A stretch of DNA of 30,283 nt from Candidatus Lindowiibacteriota bacterium (lineage in GTDB: Bacteria; Lindowbacteria; 2-12-FULL-62-27). Below are positions 1 through 7,944 of the stretch, piece after piece. Within the stretch, counting starts at the first letter, position 1. Every line of letters starts with the position of its first letter. Both the position numbers and the translations under genes were made by a program. The notes under the pieces were generated by a model. It saw only the letters and a program-made list of their open reading frames with translations. It was not told where the DNA came from and searched no databases. Location of the stretch: positions 1 through 30,283 of the forward strand of contig JAHFCY010000009.1 in NCBI GenBank assembly GCA_023249255.1, written 5' to 3'.

Positions 1-2916
1 CGGTTTTTTCTCGTGCGATTTTTCCCGGGGAGACGCAACCCGCGCGCGCGCCGACACTTCTTCAAGCGTCCCGGAACAGAATTCGGTTAAAATGTCCTGA
101 AAAGGGTCCATGGGCGACGCGGTCGCAAAAAATCCGTATGCTTCGTGTTCCATCATCATTTCGTTCCGGCCTGATCCGGGCGGTGGCGGCGCACCCCCAC
201 CGCTTTCTTGCGGGTCCGACACGGATCGAGCCGATTCGCCGAAGAGTTCCTCCTGAAATCCTCCCTCGGTCAACGACTGCCGCACGCGGCTTGACCATGC
301 GGGAATACCCGCCAGTATTTCGATCCGGGAGTTTCCGAATTCATCCAGGGCGCCCGCTTTGGCCAGCATTTCCAGCGCCTGGCCGTTCAACAGCGCCGGG
401 ACTTTGATGAGCATATCCGGAATGTCGTTGAACGGCCGCGCCCTTAAAATTTCCATCACCGTCTGTTCCGGCACATGGCGGATGAGACGAAGGCCGAGCC
501 GGATTTGTTTGCCGTCGGAATCCGGGAAACAGTCCGGGCCGGCGGAATTGACGTCCGGCGGCCGGACCCGAATGCCGTAGCGGCGGATTTCCGAACACAA
601 ATCACCGAGCCGGTCGCGCTCATCTAAAAAAGAGTTGATGCAGGCGGCCAGGAAAAACGCCGAATGATGCGTTTTCAAATAGGCGCCGCGGTAGGTGAGG
701 ACTGCGTACGAAATGGCATGCGCCTTGTTGTAGGCGAATTCGGCCTGCGCAACGACTTGGGACAGAAGATGCGATGCGGATTGGGGCGTCAGCCCCGCCA
801 CGACGAGCGCTCGCTCGAAAGCCTCGCCAGCCGTTTTCATCAATTCCTGATTTTTTTTAGACGCGGCAATCCGGAAATCATCCGCCTGCCTGGCCGTAAG
901 CCCGGCCTTGCACGCGCAGGCCATCAGTTGTTCCTGATACAGAACAAGCCCATACGTTTCACGCAGGATGTCCTCGAAGAGAGGATGAACGGATTGGGGT
1001 GCCGACGCGCCTTTTTTCCGGTCGACATACTGTTTTGGAATTCCAGCCTCGAGCGGGCCCGGGCGATAGAGAGCCAGGGCCGCCGCAAGCTCCCCGATCG
1101 ACCGGGGCTCAAGATCACGGAGAAGATCCCTCATGCCCGCGCTCTCCAGTTGGAAAAGTCCGGTAGCCCGGCCCTCCGACAGCCGGCAAAACGTCTCCTT
1201 GTCATCCAGGGGAATGGATGACAGATCAACGGCGTCGATACCGCTCATTTTGAGCCAGCGCGAGGTCTCGGCCAGGACAGCCAGCATTTTGAGCGGGAGA
1301 AGATCGAGCTTGGGAATCCCCATCCATTCGAGATCGTCGCCGTCGTACTGAATCCACACCTGACCTTCCGGGGACTGATACCGCGGAAACAGCGCGGCGC
1401 TTTCAGCCGGCAGGATCGAAACCGCCGTCGGATGACACAGCGTGTTCCTCGGCAAAGGCGCGACACGATTGATCGATCGCTCAAGATCCTTCCAGACAGT
1501 CCCCGGTTCACCCTCGAATACCGCGGCGCCGGACGGCATCGTACGGAGGCGTTCATTCACGTCCTGATAAGCAATGCCGCGGCAACGCGCAACTTCCCGC
1601 ACGGCCGATTTAAGCCCGATGCTTGAATACACGCCCGGGCGAATTTCTTCCGAAGATGACTGTCGCTGTCTCAACATTTCCAGAACCTTCCCGCGATCCC
1701 GATAATCAACGTCGATGTCGACGTCGGGCAAAGTCTTTCGGGAAGGCGACAAAAACCGGTCGAATGAGAGGCTGTATCGAATCGGATCGATTTCGGTGAT
1801 GTCGAGGAGATAACAGATCAGGGAACCGGCCGAAGATCCGCGGCCGGGCCCGATCGTGATTTTCTGCCGGCGCGCTTCAGCCACCAGGTCGGCAATCATT
1901 GCGATATACGAACAGAGTCCCGACCCGGACAGGCGGTCGACTTCCTCCTCGATCCGCGATTCGACATCGGCCGGGACGCGCCCCCACTTCATCCGCGCGG
2001 ACCGGCGAGCCGACTCCTTCAACACTGCCGCCGCGGCCGGATCCGCCGGGGCATGCTTCGGAATGAGATCATGGGACGTCACGGTACAGCGGCCTGCGAT
2101 GTCGGCGGCCGTTTCCATCGCGTCCCGGTGCGCCTTGCCCAGGGCCAGCCATTCTTCGGGCCGGAGGAGATGAAAATTCGGCTGTAAAAATCGTTCACGG
2201 CGTGGGTCCGTCGGCAATTTTCGGGAACGAATGTCCATCACGATCTGGTGCGTCTCGGATTCGTCCGGCAGGAGATAATGAACGTCATTGGTCAGGACAC
2301 GCCGCAGCCGCCGTGATCCGGCCAGTTTTTTCAATTCTGCCGACAGCGCCGCCTCTTTTTCTCCGCTGTGATCCTGGATTTCGACGAAGACGCGGTCGCG
2401 GCCAAACGCCTCGATATAAAAAGACAGCCAATCCTCCGCGCCTTTCGGATCGGCCGCCAAAATTTTCTGGCTGATGATCGAGTGGACACAACCGGTCAAC
2501 AGCAGGATTCCCCCGGCATGGCGGCCGAGCAGTTCGCGGTCAATCCGGGGACGATGATAGAAGCCTTCAATGTAGCCGAGAGACGACAGGCGCGCCAGAT
2601 TTTCATAGCCTTCGGCCGATTCCGCCAGTAAAGTCAGATGATGGCCGACCGGACGAAGATCGGGTGAACGATCCGTCCGCGTGGTCGGCGAAACATACAG
2701 TTCGCAACCGACGACCGCTTTGACGCCGGCCGATTCCGCCGCGCGGACAAATCTGGGAATCCCGAACATCCCGCCATGGTCAGTCAGCGCGAGCGCGCCG
2801 TATCCATAGCTCTTCGCCGTCCGGACGAGTTCCTCCGGTGACGCCAGCGCGTCAAGAAAACTGAAAAAACTGTGGGCGTGAAGCTCCACCGGATTCATCC
2901 TGCTCCCGTCAGTCAT
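1..2916 (-). CDS. dnaE: DNA polymerase III alpha subunit (3' end outside window)
   Basis: This is the catalytic subunit of a C-family replicative DNA polymerase. The frame is open without a stop from 2916 to the window edge (972 codons). An N-terminal PHP domain begins with LHAHSFFSFLDA and continues with ALTDHG. The polymerase core has IGPGRGSSAGS, then LPDVDIDVD with the metal-binding aspartates D400 and D402, and KLDLL with the third aspartate near D538. LFQLESAGMRDLL and ALYRPGPL follow. A helix-hairpin-helix region and an EAYGFFATASPMD segment near the edge match the part before the OB fold. The GRGSSAGS form argues for DnaE rather than ImuC/DnaE2, but that is not certain. ATG 2916 lies 6 nt after a TACAAT hexamer (leaderless model). 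ATG 2898 has a GGGAG Shine-Dalgarno and is the alternative start. Confidence 0.93.
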   Translation of the reverse strand, partial: MTDGSRMNPVELHAHSFFSFLDALASPEELVRTAKSYGYGALALTDHGGMFGIPRFVRAAESAGVKAVVGCELYVSPTTRTDRSPDLRPVGHHLTLLAESAEGYENLARLSSLGYIEGFYHRPRIDRELLGRHAGGILLLTGCVHSIISQKILAADPKGAEDWLSFYIEAFGRDRVFVEIQDHSGEKEAALSAELKKLAGSRRLRRVLTNDVHYLLPDESETHQIVMDIRSRKLPTDPRRERFLQPNFHLLRPEEWLALGKAHRDAMETAADIAGRCTVTSHDLIPKHAPADPAAAAVLKESARRSARMKWGRVPADVESRIEEEVDRLSGSGLCSYIAMIADLVAEARRQKITIGPGRGSSAGSLICYLLDITEIDPIRYSLSFDRFLSPSRKTLPDVDIDVDYRDRGKVLEMLRQRQSSSEEIRPGVYSSIGLKSAVREVARCRGIAYQDVNERLRTMPSGAAVFEGEPGTVWKDLERSINRVAPLPRNTLCHPTAVSILPAESAALFPRYQSPEGQVWIQYDGDDLEWMGIPKLDLLPLKMLAVLAETSRWLKMSGIDAVDLSSIPLDDKETFCRLSEGRATGLFQLESAGMRDLLRDLEPRSIGELAAALALYRPGPLEAGIPKQYVDRKKGASAPQSVHPLFEDILRETYGLVLYQEQLMACACKAGLTARQADDFRIAASKKNQELMKTAGEAFERALVVAGLTPQSASHLLSQVVAQAEFAYNKAHAISYAVLTYRGAYLKTHHSAFFLAACINSFLDERDRLGDLCSEIRRYGIRVRPPDVNSAGPDCFPDSDGKQIRLGLRLIRHVPEQTVMEILRARPFNDIPDMLIKVPALLNGQALEMLAKAGALDEFGNSRIEILAGIPAWSSRVRQSLTEGGFQEELFGESARSVSDPQESGGGAPPPPGSGRNEMMMEHEAYGFFATASPMDPFQDILTEFCSGTLEEVSARARVASPREKSHEKKP

Positions 2917-2935
2917 GGACTGATTGTAAGTCAGT
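2909..2935. promoter_or_regulatory. Inverted-repeat cluster over the dnaE start and -10
   Basis: TCAGTC (2909-2914) and GACTGA (2918-2923) form a perfect inverted repeat with a 3-nt centre that includes most of the dnaE ATG. A third half-site, TCAGT (2931-2935), makes a second repeat with ACTGA (2919-2923) that brackets the -10 hexamer. The position suits an operator or a 5'-terminal hairpin. The binding protein is unknown, and the site does not look like a LexA box. Confidence 0.35.
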
Positions 2936-2950
2936 GGGAAAAAGTTGCAA
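2923..2950 (-). promoter_or_regulatory. Promoter of dnaE, leaderless type
   Basis: On the minus strand, TTGCAA (2945-2950) is followed after 16 bp by TACAAT (2923-2928), then 6 nt, then ATG at 2916. The expected transcription start falls on or next to the start codon. The -35 hexamer is self-complementary and is also the best -35 for the divergent rnpB promoter. Confidence 0.55.
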
Positions 2951-2973
2951 GTTAAACCGAAGGGCGGTAGAGT
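2945..2973 (+). promoter_or_regulatory. Promoter of rnpB
   Basis: TTGCAA (2945-2950), 17 bp, TAGAGT (2968-2973), then 7 nt to the inferred RNA 5' end at 2981, which is where the P1 helix begins. Each hexamer matches the sigma-70 consensus at 4 of 6 positions; the spacing and the fit to the RNA end are the stronger evidence. Confidence 0.5.
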
Positions 2974-2980
2974 TGATCTT

Positions 2981-3349
2981 CAGGGGGCGTCCAGGGCGTC
3001 GACCCGTGTCCTCGGAGGACTCGGGGAGGAAAGTCCGAGCGCCACGTGGCCTCGTCCGATGGCGAGGCGGATGGTCGCCAACGGCGACCGGTCGAGTGGG
3101 AAGACAATCGGGCTAAACCCGAACGTCTTCGTGCGAAGATCAGGGAAAGTGCAACAGAGAGCAGACCGCCCCATTTTTTCGGGGCAAGGGTGAAACTGGG
3201 AGGTAAGAGCTCCCACACGACAGCCTGGAGACAGGCGGTGCGGTAAACCCCATCCGGCGCAAGGCCTTCGGGCCGCTTGAGCTTCGCGGCAACGCGGAGC
3301 CCAGAGAGATGACGCTCCACGACAGAACTCGGCTTACGGACGCCCCCTG
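2981..3349 (+). ncRNA. rnpB: RNase P RNA, bacterial class A
   Basis: This is the catalytic RNA that trims the 5' leader of pre-tRNAs. The ends pair as a 12-bp P1 helix (2981-2992 with 3338-3349). The universal 5' block GAGGAAAGTCCGAGC is at 3026-3040 and the matching 3' block ACAGAACTCGGCTTAC at 3322-3337; CCGAG and CTCGG in them pair to form the P4 pseudoknot. The GTGCAACAGAGAGCAGACCG segment (3150-3169) and GGTAAGAGCTCCCAC (3201-3215) are typical internal blocks. The L15 loop GGTAAACCCC (3242-3251) carries the GGU that pairs with the tRNA CCA end, which marks class A. The length, about 369 nt, is normal. It is the only clear plus-strand gene in the window. Confidence 0.96.
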
Positions 3350-3355
3350 TTTTTT
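3338..3355 (+). terminator. rnpB 3' end: P1 strand followed by T-run
   Basis: The 3' strand of P1 (3338-3349) is followed directly by six T residues (3350-3355). No separate local hairpin is visible, so termination could use the P1 strand itself or another factor. The opposing rpe stop codon begins at the next base. Confidence 0.45.
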
Positions 3356-4024
3356 CTACGCGGCGCGCAATTTCCGGATGGCGCGGGCGTAATCCGAATT
3401 TCCGAAAATGGAACTTCCCGCCACAAGCCAGTTCACGCCCGCTCGTTTGACTGACCGGGCTGTTTTTTCGTCGACGCCGCCATCGACTGACAGCATCATC
3501 TCCGGGCGATTTTTGTCGATCCATTGTCTGGCCTGGCGGATTTTCGGAACGACGGACCGGATGAATTTCTGGCCGCCAAATCCGGGATGCACGGCCATGA
3601 GCAGGAGCAAATCGAAATGCGCAAGATAAGGGCGGACGGACGAGAAGGGCGTCTCCGGATTCACAGCCACGCCCGGCCGAACTCCAAGTTTTCGGATGGC
3701 GGCGGAGACGGCGGGCAGGCGGCGGCCGCAGGCCTCGACGTGAACGGTCAGATAATCCGATCCGGCGGAGGCGAAATCCTGCAGATAATCCTCCGGATGG
3801 GTCATCATGAGGTGAACGTCGAACGGCAGGCGCGTGACGTGCCGGATTTTTTTGATGACTGGAGGCCCGATCGTGAGATTCGGCACGAAATGAGCGTCCA
3901 TCACGTCCACGTGAAGACAATCCGCCCCGGCGCGTTCGACAGCACGGATTTCGGCGCCGAGCCTGGAGAAATCGGCCGACAGAATGGATGGCGCGACCCG
4001 GATCCGGCATCGTTCGATGGTCAT
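3356..4024 (-). CDS. rpe: Ribulose-phosphate 3-epimerase
   Basis: Interconverts ribulose 5-phosphate and xylulose 5-phosphate in the pentose phosphate pathway, in the cytoplasm. The 222-residue protein is a full-length TIM barrel. It has the family signatures APSILSADFSRLG near the N-terminus, LHVDVMDAHFVPNLTIGP (catalytic Asp and metal-binding His), DVHLMM, MAVHPGFGGQ, SVDGGV and AGSSIFG. The ATG overlaps the dtd stop by 4 nt (ATGA), implying translational coupling, and the gene is the last of the spoVG operon. Its TAG stop lies 6 bp from the convergent rnpB end, so read-through would be antisense to RNase P RNA. Confidence 0.96.
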   Translation of the reverse strand: MTIERCRIRVAPSILSADFSRLGAEIRAVERAGADCLHVDVMDAHFVPNLTIGPPVIKKIRHVTRLPFDVHLMMTHPEDYLQDFASAGSDYLTVHVEACGRRLPAVSAAIRKLGVRPGVAVNPETPFSSVRPYLAHFDLLLLMAVHPGFGGQKFIRSVVPKIRQARQWIDKNRPEMMLSVDGGVDEKTARSVKRAGVNWLVAGSSIFGNSDYARAIRKLRAA

Positions 4025-4458
4025 GATTCGAGAAGAATCGTCACGGGGCCGTCGTTTTGCAGGCGGACCTGCATGAACGCGCCGAACCGGCCGGTTTCGG
4101 TTCGAATACCATCCCGTTTCAATTCCTCCACAAATTCCAGATAAAGCCGTTCGGCCAGATCCGGCGGGGCGGCGGCCGTAAACGCCGGCCGGTTGCCCTT
4201 GCGGGTGTCGGCATACAGCGTGAACTGTGAAACAACCAGCGCTTCGCCGCCCGCGTCCTTCAGGGATACACCCATTTTATTTGCCGCATCCGGAAAAATT
4301 CGAAGGGCGGAGGATTTTTTGGCAAGAGTTTGGGCTGTAGCGGCGGTATCCTGGTGACCCACACCCAGCAAAATCAAAAAGCCGCGGCCAATCGAGCCGA
4401 TCATCTGCCCGTCCACGCTCACGCCGGCCTCCGTCACCCGCTGGATCAGCGCCTTCAT
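4021..4458 (-). CDS. dtd: D-aminoacyl-tRNA deacylase
   Basis: Removes D-amino acids (and glycine from tRNA-Ala) wrongly charged to tRNA, a translation quality-control step. The 145-residue length is typical. The two active-site signatures are present: SQFTLYADTRKGNRP at 77-91 and NDGPVT at 135-140, the latter carrying the Gly-Pro pair. N-terminal MKALIQRVTEAGVSVDG is the usual family start. A GGAG lies just before the ATG. It sits 23 bp after the cNMP-fold gene and overlaps rpe by 4 nt. Confidence 0.95.
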   Translation of the reverse strand: MKALIQRVTEAGVSVDGQMIGSIGRGFLILLGVGHQDTAATAQTLAKKSSALRIFPDAANKMGVSLKDAGGEALVVSQFTLYADTRKGNRPAFTAAAPPDLAERLYLEFVEELKRDGIRTETGRFGAFMQVRLQNDGPVTILLES

Positions 4459-4481
4459 TCTCCGACGACGCGCTCAATCCG

Positions 4482-5480
4482 TCACTTTTTGATGAATTCC
4501 ATCCACTTGGTCTGGAGCGACTTCATGTAAGCGTCTCCCAATCCGAATTTCCTGGCCAGAGGCGCCAGCGGCAGATCAGTCCGGCCCGTATCCTCGGTCA
4601 GAGTCTTGACGGCGCGGTCGAATTCGGTCACCTGCCGTTTGAAATCGTCCAAGCTCCCCTTGGCGTAAACCGACAGAAGCTGCTCTTTGAGAATCTGTTC
4701 GCGGGCGGCAAAGGGGAGGGTTTCCTCCATCATGACCAGTTCCGATTCGAGATGCGACAATCCCAGCATCTGATAGTCGGCGACATATTTGAGCATCAAC
4801 GCGATTTTTTCGCAGATAAAATTTGCCGCTGTCTTGAAATCCTGGAATGTATCGACCCGCGGAATTTTCTGCGCCTTGAGGTCATGAAACGTGAGCGCGC
4901 GGAAACGCTTGTTGAGGCCGTCCTGAAACTTGTCGGCCACGTTGTGTTTTTTGGCCATCTGCTGCATGGCGGCGAAATCTTCCGAACCAGAATTGCGCGT
5001 GACCACCTGGTCAATCAACAGCTCAACGTCCCGCCGGACGCCCTTCATGTCGGAGAACGACAATTTTCGTTCCTCGACTTTTTTTTCGGAAATCAGAACC
5101 GACAGGATTTTTTTGCATTCGTCCAGCGCCAGATATTGATACTCGTGGGCGCGGTCCCGGAGCATATCGAAGCGCTCGACCAGATTGTGAATGAACTTGG
5201 ACCCGAGATCGCTCTGGGTGGTCAGCTTGGCCATCATCTCGGCGGCGTCGTAGATGTCGACCGACGAAGAAGTCTTGGCGATAACCGTCGTTCCCCGCTG
5301 GAGACCCAGAATCGATCCGACCTCGCCGACAAATGCGGGTGCTTTGACCTGGCCGACGATGAGATCTCCTTTGAGCATGAGCAGTACCCCGACCCTCAGA
5401 TGATAAATCTCCCGGGAAGAATCCCGCTCACGAAAAAGTTTTTCGCCCTGGTTGAGGCTGCGGGTTTTAACGAATTCCAT
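4482..5480 (-). CDS. Cyclic-nucleotide-binding-fold protein, effector unknown
   Basis: A 332-residue cytoplasmic protein. Residues 1-105 look like a cNMP-binding (CRP-like) beta barrel: an N-terminal MEFVKTRSLNQGEKLFRERD strand set, then FVGEVGSILGLQRGTTVIA, which resembles the phosphate-binding cassette with its GE and R. The rest is alpha-helical, with charged helices and no helix-turn-helix or known catalytic domain, so it is not a typical CRP transcription factor. The frame stays open up to 5555, but that would overlap gmk by 59 nt; ATG 5480, 16 bp after the gmk stop, is preferred although its Shine-Dalgarno is weak. It occupies the slot after gmk where rpoZ often lies. Ligand and output are unknown. 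Confidence 0.78.
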   Translation of the reverse strand: MEFVKTRSLNQGEKLFRERDSSREIYHLRVGVLLMLKGDLIVGQVKAPAFVGEVGSILGLQRGTTVIAKTSSSVDIYDAAEMMAKLTTQSDLGSKFIHNLVERFDMLRDRAHEYQYLALDECKKILSVLISEKKVEERKLSFSDMKGVRRDVELLIDQVVTRNSGSEDFAAMQQMAKKHNVADKFQDGLNKRFRALTFHDLKAQKIPRVDTFQDFKTAANFICEKIALMLKYVADYQMLGLSHLESELVMMEETLPFAAREQILKEQLLSVYAKGSLDDFKRQVTEFDRAVKTLTEDTGRTDLPLAPLARKFGLGDAYMKSLQTKWMEFIKK

Positions 5481-5496
5481 GGGATACGGCCGAAAT

Positions 5497-6093
5497 TCAG
5501 CGCAACGCCTTGAGACGCGATTCGGCCCGATGCGCCCGCCAGCGTTCCGCCTCAAGAATCGTCTTGACTCGCTCGACGGCGGCGTCCAGATCGTCGTTCA
5601 GGACGACATAGTCATAGTTCTGGGCCACGGCGAGCTCCCGCTTGGCAGCCGCCAGCCGGCGCTTGATGTCCTCCGGACTGTCCGTATGGCGCTCGCGCAG
5701 GCGGCGGGACAGCTCCCGCAACGTCGGCGGAATCAGAAAGATGTAAACGCCGTCCGGATATTTCTTTTTGAGCTGCAGCGCACCCTGGACGTCGATGTCC
5801 AGAAGCGGGAAATACCCCAGGGAAATTTTGGCGTCGAGGAATTTTCGCGGCGTCCCATAACAATGGCCGTGAACACCGGCCCACTCGGCCAATTCGCGTT
5901 TACGGACCATCCGCTCAAACGCGGCCTTTGAGACGAAATAATAGTCGCGCCCGTTGCGCTCGCCCGACCGCGGCGGCCGGGTCGTAACCGAAACCGAATA
6001 CGCCGCTTTGGGCATATCGGCCAGAATTCGATGAACCAGCGTCGTCTTGCCGCCGCCCGACGGTGATGAAATCACGATTGGATATCCACGCAT
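5497..6093 (-). CDS. gmk: Guanylate kinase
   Basis: Phosphorylates GMP to GDP with ATP. The 198-residue protein has the P-loop SSPSGGGKTT (9-18; the more common form is SGAGKST/S), the GMP-binding segment SVTTRPPRSGERNGRDYYF, and LLDIDVQGA in the core. The adenine-lid region with RLRER follows. ATG 6093 has a strong AGGAGG 7 nt upstream. The order yicC-gmk is widely conserved in bacteria and supports both calls. Confidence 0.97.
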   Translation of the reverse strand: MRGYPIVISSPSGGGKTTLVHRILADMPKAAYSVSVTTRPPRSGERNGRDYYFVSKAAFERMVRKRELAEWAGVHGHCYGTPRKFLDAKISLGYFPLLDIDVQGALQLKKKYPDGVYIFLIPPTLRELSRRLRERHTDSPEDIKRRLAAAKRELAVAQNYDYVVLNDDLDAAVERVKTILEAERWRAHRAESRLKALR

Positions 6094-6114
6094 ACCTATC
6101 CTCCTGTTTGCCTG

Positions 6115-7002
6115 TCATTCGACATTTTGAACCTGCTCACGCATCCGCTCCAGAAAATCTTTCGACATCACCACCCACCGGCTCATGCTCACATCCCGGC
6201 CTTTTGATCCGATGGTGTTGACCTCCCGCTGCATCTCCTGCAGAAGAAAGTCAAACTTGCGGCCCGGCGATGGATCGGCCGACCTCAGGGACACGGCGAA
6301 TGCCGACAGATGAAACTTGAGCCGCGAACACTCTTCCGAAACGTCCTGACGATCCAAGGCCGCCGCGACTTCGAAACTCACGCGATCCTGAACGGCGCGG
6401 GCGTCGCTGCAAAACTGATCCGCCAGTTCGCGGACGCGGCGCTCGCTCTCTTTTTTCAAAATAACCGCCCGTGCCGTCATGTTTTTTAACAGAGCCTCCA
6501 GCCGCCGGGCGTAGCCCGCAAGCTCCCGTTCCATTTTCCGGCCTTCATTTTCCTTCGATCGAACAAATGAGCCGATGCACGCCCGGGCCAGCCGAAACAA
6601 CAGCCGCCGCCCCTGGGGCGATACATCTTCCACTCCTCCAACCTTGAGCACGCCGGGAATTCTCAGCGCTTCCCACTTGGCGGCCCGGCCCGACTCGCCC
6701 GATGTCGGAAGACCCAGAGACCGGCATACATCGAGAAAACTGCCGATCGCCCGGCGGTCACAGGAAATACGCGACCGGGTCATCAGATCGAAATCTCCGC
6801 CCACAATCAACGTGACCTTGCCGCGCTGAATCTTTTTCTGAAGCATCCCGCGCAAATCCTGCTCAAGGGAACTCAGCGACGGCGGAAGTTTAAAATTGAA
6901 TTCCGCGCCGCGGCTGTTGACGCCCTTGATCAAAACCTCGAAAGAATTTCCGTTGCGCTCATCGTACGCACGGCCAAAGCCGGTCATGCTGCGAAGTACC
7001 AT
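6115..7002 (-). CDS. yicC: YicC/YloC-family endoribonuclease
   Basis: Family members are endoribonucleases linked to RNA turnover. The 295-residue protein has the N-terminal signature RSMTGFGR and the C-terminal DUF1732 block GRKFDFLLQEMQREVNTIGS, both diagnostic. The central part is charged and helical. ATG 7002 gives MVLRSMTGFG, matching the usual start. The gene is 21 bp upstream of gmk, its common partner. Confidence 0.94.
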   Translation of the reverse strand: MVLRSMTGFGRAYDERNGNSFEVLIKGVNSRGAEFNFKLPPSLSSLEQDLRGMLQKKIQRGKVTLIVGGDFDLMTRSRISCDRRAIGSFLDVCRSLGLPTSGESGRAAKWEALRIPGVLKVGGVEDVSPQGRRLLFRLARACIGSFVRSKENEGRKMERELAGYARRLEALLKNMTARAVILKKESERRVRELADQFCSDARAVQDRVSFEVAAALDRQDVSEECSRLKFHLSAFAVSLRSADPSPGRKFDFLLQEMQREVNTIGSKGRDVSMSRWVVMSKDFLERMREQVQNVE

Positions 7003-7033
7003 GATCTCGAACGCGCCGTCCGGAGAATCGGTT

Positions 7034-7585
7034 CTACCTCGATTCGACCGGCAGCCGTCCTCCTTCCGCCAACTTTAACAGAAACCGGACTTCCGCAATT
7101 CCCAGCCCGATCTTCTGCGCAATCTGCTGTTCTGTTAATCCCTGCCGGCGCAACTCGTGCGCCGCGTCCTGGCGAGATTTGACGGCCGGCGGTGGATCGT
7201 ATTGCGCCGCGGATTCCACAACGGGCAACGCGGGAACCTCCCGGGATTCGAAACCGCCTGACGGTTCATCCATGGATTTTTTAATGCGATGAATCCGATT
7301 CAACAGAACTTCGAGGTCTGTCAACGTGCCGCGGATCCGCCGGAGCCGCTCATCCGCCAGAACGCCCACCTCCCGCAGAGCGTCGATCCGGGCTTCCAGC
7401 AATTCCACATTGGCGCTGGTCACACGATGTATTTCGGTCAACATGCGCTCCGTCTGCGCCTCCATGTCACCGCCGGAAACACCGGACCGAACTGGGGCAG
7501 ACCGGATGCGGCGAAAGAGGTAAATGGTCAGAAAAATATTGAGCACACCCACTCCAAGCAGAAAAAACAAAACCGAGGCGGTCAT
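7034..7585 (-). CDS. Membrane-anchored coiled-coil protein with C-terminal HTH-like motif
   Basis: The family is not recognised. The 183-residue product has one N-terminal membrane helix (about 5-24), followed by RR and a heptad-like charged helix (about 41-105) that probably forms a coiled coil. A Pro-rich linker comes next (115-135). The C-terminal segment AHELRRQGLTEQQIAQKIGL (142-161) plus AEVRFLLKLA resembles a short helix-turn-helix, as in other small bitopic proteins with an HTH tail. Its ATG overlaps the spoVG stop by 4 nt, so the two are probably translated together. Confidence 0.75.
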   Translation of the reverse strand: MTASVLFFLLGVGVLNIFLTIYLFRRIRSAPVRSGVSGGDMEAQTERMLTEIHRVTSANVELLEARIDALREVGVLADERLRRIRGTLTDLEVLLNRIHRIKKSMDEPSGGFESREVPALPVVESAAQYDPPPAVKSRQDAAHELRRQGLTEQQIAQKIGLGIAEVRFLLKLAEGGRLPVESR

Positions 7586-7902
7586 GGTTCGGCCACCGGC
7601 TCTTCGGCGCCCGCCATATCGTCCACGGGAGGCGGCGCGAGGGAAGTGTATTTTTCCAGAATGGAGTTGGTCAGACGGGTTCGGGCCGACCTGTCAAGCG
7701 GAAAAAAAGAATCCCGCCAGTTGCCTCCCTTGTCACGCTGGGACGGCATGCTGACCCATGGGCCGTTCTCGCCGGTCATCACTTTAAACCCACGCACGAC
7801 ATATTTTCCAAACAAGGTGATATCGGCGAACGCCAGAACGTTCCCCGTCCCGTCCAGTTTGCGGATTTTGACGTCCGTGACATCTTCTTCTGAAGTGCTC
7901 AC
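7582..7902 (-). CDS. spoVG: SpoVG family nucleic-acid-binding protein
   Basis: SpoVG proteins bind DNA or RNA and act as global regulators in Firmicutes, spirochaetes and others. The 106-residue product matches over residues 8-87: VTDVKIRKLDGTGN, FADITLFGKYVVRGFKVM, GENGPWVSMPSQ and an RDSFFPLD block ending in a helix before KYTSL. The acidic, Pro-rich tail (88-106) is extra. The start is GTG 7902; a TAGAAT hexamer sits 5 nt before it and no Shine-Dalgarno is seen. The gene heads the operon that runs to rpe. Confidence 0.92.
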   Translation of the reverse strand: MSTSEEDVTDVKIRKLDGTGNVLAFADITLFGKYVVRGFKVMTGENGPWVSMPSQRDKGGNWRDSFFPLDRSARTRLTNSILEKYTSLAPPPVDDMAGAEEPVAEP

Positions 7903-7907
7903 GAGCT

Positions 7908-7938
7908 ATTCTATATCTTAAACTTGAAAAACTTACAA
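7908..7938 (-). promoter_or_regulatory. Promoter of the spoVG operon, leaderless type
   Basis: TTGTAA (7933-7938) is followed by TATAGA (7910-7915, 17-bp spacing) or TAGAAT (7908-7913, 19-bp spacing). The latter ends 5 nt before the GTG start, so the transcript should start at or within a few nt of the start codon. Confidence 0.5.
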
Positions 7939-7944
7939 GACAGG

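Noticed and set aside
1-2916. dnaE as mutagenic DnaE2/ImuC with a LexA box
   Set aside because: The core has the GRGSSAGS form typical of DnaE, no LexA-like box was found and no imuA or imuB gene is nearby.
2952-4010. Minus-strand ORF of 352 codons
   Set aside because: Overlaps rpe in another frame and runs through the RNase P RNA; no homology seen.
5481-5555. Upstream extension of the cNMP-fold gene
   Set aside because: It would overlap gmk by 59 nt and adds only Arg/Gly-rich residues; the fold begins at MEFVKTRSL.
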